From NCBI GenBank assembly GCA_041481485.1, contig JBGPBY010000345.1, positions 1 to 7,994 on the forward strand: DNA of 7,994 nucleotides, written 5' to 3'. Under the pieces are notes generated by a model that made no database searches, was not told where the DNA came from, and saw nothing but the letters and a program-made list of their open reading frames with translations. A program made the translations under genes and the position numbers. This DNA comes from JBGPBY01 sp041481485 (GTDB lineage Bacteria; Acidobacteriota; Terriglobia; 20CM-2-55-15). Positions 5,966 through 7,994 of this stretch are shown here, in pieces; positions within the stretch are counted from its first letter, which is position 1, and each line of letters opens with the position of its first letter.

Positions 5966-6412
5966 CTAGCGGTTCTTGTAAATTGTTCGGTAAGACGAGT
6001 GAAAAACGAAACCGAATATCGCGCCGGCTATGGCGCCGATTGCGACACCCGGTCCCAGGGCTTTGTTGCCGGCGCCCTCGTTCGGGCATTGGGGGCAAAC
6101 GGCTATGCCCACGGCTGCACCGCCACCTGCGCCAACCGCAGTCCAGAGCAGTCCCTTGTGTGTTTTGCGACTTTCATCAAAAACGCCGATCTTGCGAATC
6201 TCCGTCCGCTGAACCGCCCTCTCATTGGACTTGTCGCGTACAACCAGAGACTCTGCCGAAGATGATACGAGTGTGACGCGTTCGCGTGGCTCGTTCTTCG
6301 TGGCAATTTCAATTCTTGAATCGGCAGGCAGCCGCCTCACGAAATCCCAGTCTGCATACAACGTGTTAGAAAGCAACATCATTGCAAGGGCGACCATGAA
6401 AAGCGCTTTCAC
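5966..6412 (-). CDS. Secreted or membrane-anchored glycine-zipper protein of unknown function
   Basis: The protein has 148 residues from a GTG start at 6412, chosen over an upstream ATG (6484) because AAAGGAGA lies just before it and a signal peptide follows at once: MKALFMVALAMMLLSNTLYA, with likely cleavage after A20. Residues 30-80 form a small beta-rich stretch (SRIEIATKN, RVTLVSSSAESLVVRDK, TEIRKIGVFD). Two glycine-rich hydrophobic helices follow, GLLWTAVGAGGGAAVGIAV (87-105) and GPGVAIGAIAGAIFGFVF (120-137), with a loop carrying Cys106 and Cys109 (CPQC). The C-terminus is the basic YRTIYKNR. The layout suggests an exported protein with a helical glycine-zipper hairpin in a membrane. I recall similar proteins from Acidobacteriota, all of unknown function. 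Confidence 0.82.
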   Translation of the reverse strand: MKALFMVALAMMLLSNTLYADWDFVRRLPADSRIEIATKNEPRERVTLVSSSAESLVVRDKSNERAVQRTEIRKIGVFDESRKTHKGLLWTAVGAGGGAAVGIAVCPQCPNEGAGNKALGPGVAIGAIAGAIFGFVFHSSYRTIYKNR

Positions 6413-6933
6413 TGATATTCTCCTTTGTCCCGTGGGTCGGCACATTCCCCGGCAATTCATTGGCCAGATGCCATGGAATCTCAATCCGGCCGCGCATCTG
6501 TCGTGACCGTGCGTCTTCCCGCCGGATCATTGGTGTCTCTTATCTCTCGAATTTCTTAAGAAAATTGTCAGTGATATTGGTAGCGAACAGGCCCTACACG
6601 GCATCCGCGGCTGCGCTACTGAGGATTACATTCCACCGGTTCTGTGGACGCTTCCGGTCCCTGGTACCGGTCGCCGCAGAACTTCACAGCAAGTTCAATC
6701 GCTTTGGGGACGGAATCCAGTACTAGAGATACCAAGCACTGCAACGTCTGACCTGAAGCTTATACCCCTCGCCGCGAGCCCAATTGTGACAGAATCGGCT
6801 TTTTCTCCGGTTATTCACTGGTATCCACTGACGCAGTGTCGCGAAACTGGCTGTTTGCCTCGAGCCGCTGTGATGAATCCGACAACTGCCGGATCTTACC
6901 TGCCATTGTCAGTCAGATGCGACGCAGTTCTTC
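6413..6933. other. Gene-poor interval of about 520 bp
   Basis: I found no reading frame with family features, start context and plausible codon use on either strand. The part near 6413-6430 holds the ribosome binding site of the glycine-zipper gene. A 12-bp perfect palindrome, TTTCTTAAGAAA, lies at 6552-6563 and could be an operator upstream of that gene. A minus-strand CTGACA lies about 10 nt upstream of the palindrome, but no good -10 box is spaced correctly from it. The rest (about 6570-6933) shows no repeats, hairpins or gene remnants that I can name. Confidence 0.5.
6552..6563. promoter_or_regulatory. Palindrome TTTCTTAAGAAA upstream of the glycine-zipper gene
   Basis: This 12-bp sequence is a perfect palindrome in an A/T-rich island, about 140 bp upstream of the GTG at 6412. 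It could be a dimeric regulator site. A single copy and no supporting promoter make this weak. Confidence 0.2.
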
Positions 6934-7524
6934 TTAGCGAAATGTAACGCCGGCACGCAGTTCAAAGACGGATATGCCCGGGTACTCCCCCTCGTGGTGC
7001 CCATATTTCCTGATCTCAAAGCGGGGTCCGATACGTCGATGCAGCCACAGGCTGACGCCTGTGCCAAGGTTGTACCGCGCCTCGTCAATGCCGAATCCAT
7101 CTCCGAATCCCCAGTCGACTGTGCCGCCAAATGTGGCGAAGGGCACCACGGTCCGTCCGACTTTGGGGAGATTCTCAAAGTGATAGGACAGATTGAACGA
7201 CGAATCCACTCTGCCGCCGGATCCGGAGCGACCCGACCCCTCCACTCCCACCGCCAGGCTTTTGAAGATGCGCCACTCCCAGCCAAGACCGGCCTGTGAG
7301 AATTCAAACGCAGAATGCACTTTGAAAGGGTGAGGCTCCGGGTAGAGGATGTTCGCGTATTGATCCTGCATATGCACGCCGGCAAACACATATCCCCAAT
7401 TCCGCCGTGCCGGTGGATCGGTCGCTCCTTGCGCCAGCATCGAGGCGGGAACGCCAACGAGCGCGAGAAATATTAGAGCCTGGGCCAACGTTTGAGTCTT
7501 TGTCGATCTTGTTCGTATCACCAT
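6934..7524 (-). CDS. Outer-membrane beta-barrel protein (OmpA-like or opacity-type barrel)
   Basis: The protein has 196 residues. The ATG at 7524 is preferred over one 24 nt upstream because AGGAGA lies 4 nt ahead of it and a signal peptide follows: basic MVIRTRSTK, hydrophobic ALIFLALVGVPASMLA, likely cleavage before Q32. The mature part shows alternating amphipathic strands typical of eight-stranded barrels: WGYVFAGVHM (43-52), GLGWEWRIFKSLAVGVEGSG (79-98), SSFNLSYHF (108-116), VVPFATFGGTVDWGF (126-140), YNLGTGVSLWLHRRIGPRFEIRKYG (151-175) and VFELRAGVTFR at the end. Glycines and aromatic girdle residues are frequent. Such barrels sit in the outer membrane; a specific role cannot be assigned. 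No partner gene is adjacent, and it appears monocistronic. Confidence 0.8.
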   Translation of the reverse strand: MVIRTRSTKTQTLAQALIFLALVGVPASMLAQGATDPPARRNWGYVFAGVHMQDQYANILYPEPHPFKVHSAFEFSQAGLGWEWRIFKSLAVGVEGSGRSGSGGRVDSSFNLSYHFENLPKVGRTVVPFATFGGTVDWGFGDGFGIDEARYNLGTGVSLWLHRRIGPRFEIRKYGHHEGEYPGISVFELRAGVTFR

Positions 7525-7749
7525 GGTTTCTCCTGATTTGATGTGCACAACTTACAGTTCATGGCGGAGTCCGAACCCACTCGTTACCTCCGGCAATCAC
7601 CTGCAGCAGCAATTCGTGTGCCTTGAATCTGAGTAGCGTGACATGTAGAGATGACCATTTGGGGTAATCAAACTCCTGCATTGTCTCAAACGGAGAATCC
7701 ACTTTCAGAGCCGCAACCTGCCGGGGGTACTGCGATGGATGAGCAACAG
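7525..7749. other. Leader and intergenic region upstream of the barrel gene
   Basis: The stretch next to 7524 contains the ribosome binding site (CAGGAGAAACC before the ATG on the minus strand). Further out I see no convincing promoter pair, no RNA gene and no family-like reading frame. A 91-codon minus-strand frame spans most of it but begins inside the repeat cluster and has no recognisable domain. Confidence 0.45.
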
Positions 7750-7771
7750 AGTCCCGCAGGCACGACAGATC
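7750..7771 (+). repeat. Direct repeat copy 1 (AGTCCCGCAGGCACGACAGA type)
   Basis: These 22 bases recur at 7970-7991 with two mismatches (AGTGCCGGAGG in the second copy). The two copies flank the long inverted repeat, 220 bp apart. I recall GTGCCGGAGGCACGACAG-like units as common intergenic repeats in Acidobacteriota genomes (memory, not checked). Confidence 0.7.
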
Positions 7772-7793
7772 CAGCAATTTTCTTGATCTGTCG
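7763..7793. repeat. Hairpin CGACAGATC/GATCTGTCG
   Basis: CGACAGATC (7763-7771) pairs perfectly with GATCTGTCG (7785-7793) across a 13-nt loop that includes an ATTTTC run. It overlaps the end of the first direct-repeat copy, so it is probably part of the same repeat unit. The second copy at 7983-7991 is cut by the window end before its partner arm would appear. Confidence 0.65.
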
Positions 7794-7830
7794 CCGCGCC
7801 GCCGCTCATTTGGTGTTTGAGCTTGAATTT

Positions 7831-7946
7831 CCACCGGCTGACGCCGGTGGCTAGCGAACTGCCGCCGCTAACGCGGCTCGGAACTGGTACCCCATTCTCA
7901 GCCGCGTAGCGGCGGCAGTTCGCTAGCCACCGGCGTCAGCCGGTGG
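7831..7946. repeat. Long nested inverted repeat with 48/47-nt arms and 21-nt loop
   Basis: The left arm (7831-7878) is the reverse complement of the right arm (7900-7946) except for one extra base (GTTA against GTA). Each arm is itself made of smaller palindromes: CCACCGG-CTGACG-CCGGTGG, then a CTAGCGAAC spacer, then GCCGC-TAAC-GCGGC. The loop is 7879-7899. As RNA it could form one long hairpin or four small ones; as DNA it could extrude as a cruciform. It looks like paired head-to-head REP-type units rather than a terminator, since no U-run follows. Confidence 0.88.
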
Positions 7947-7969
7947 ACAGAAAATTCCACGAAGAATAG

Positions 7970-7991
7970 AGTGCCGGAGGCACGACAGATC
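7970..7991 (+). repeat. Direct repeat copy 2 (AGTGCCGGAGGCACGACAGA type), truncated unit at window edge
   Basis: This is the second copy of the 22-base repeat at 7750-7771, with two differences. Here GTGCC-GGA-GGCAC also forms a perfect small hairpin, which the first copy has lost. The repeat unit continues past the end of the window. Confidence 0.7.
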
Positions 7992-7994
7992 AAA

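Noticed and set aside
6413..6484. 24-residue N-terminal extension of the glycine-zipper protein
   Set aside because: The GTG at 6412 has a strong AAGGAGA site and begins a clean signal peptide; the extension would bury that signal.
6460..6726. 88-codon plus-strand reading frame in the gene-poor interval
   Set aside because: The composition is Arg/Ser-rich with no family features, and no ribosome binding site precedes it.
7559..7834. 91-codon minus-strand reading frame upstream of the barrel gene
   Set aside because: Its first third is read out of the repeat cluster, it has no recognisable domain, signal peptide or ribosome binding site, and it covers the leader of the barrel gene.
7831..7946. 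Large hairpin as intrinsic terminator or CRISPR-like array
   Set aside because: No T-run follows either side, and the elements are palindromic arms rather than regularly spaced repeats with unique spacers.

Overview
The window reads like a chromosomal segment of a soil or sediment bacterium, most plausibly an Acidobacteriota member. This rests on three things: the moderately GC-rich base use; a secreted glycine-zipper protein of a type I associate with that phylum; and intergenic repeats built from GTGCCGGAGGCACGACAG-like and CCACCGGCTGACGCCGGTGG-like units. The taxonomic call is inference; there is no rRNA or phylogenetic marker here.

Left half (137-4765, all minus strand) is one transcription unit of four or five genes. 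In transcription order these are a 94-residue protein with a Gly/Phe-rich tail, a [2Fe-2S] subunit, a Tat-exported molybdopterin-binding subunit of the xanthine dehydrogenase family, a MoaD/ThiS-type ubiquitin-like protein ending in Gly-Gly, and a six-Asp-box beta-propeller protein without signal peptide. The two oxidoreductase genes overlap by ATGA. The MoaD-like and propeller genes are 7 bp apart, and the codons for the terminal Gly-Gly also form the Shine-Dalgarno sequence of the propeller gene. There is no FAD subunit, so the enzyme looks like a two-subunit (IorAB-like) periplasmic hydroxylase or dehydrogenase. A MoaD-like carrier is reasonable beside a molybdenum enzyme, but the tight pairing with a propeller is unusual and is the main lead.

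Centre (4870-5484, plus strand) is a divergent yceH/DUF480 gene with a TTG start. It is followed by a debris zone (5485-5965). This holds the 3' end of a group II intron (domains V and VI with bulged A and 3' boundary, no reverse transcriptase) and, on the other strand, the C-terminal fragment of an endonuclease/exonuclease/phosphatase (EEP) family protein.

Right part (5966-7524, minus strand) has two secreted or envelope genes: a glycine-zipper protein with signal peptide and an outer-membrane beta-barrel protein. About 520 bp without a recognisable gene separate them. The right edge (7750-7994) is a repeat cluster with a long nested inverted repeat flanked by direct repeats. The left edge (21-66) carries another double-hairpin intergenic repeat.
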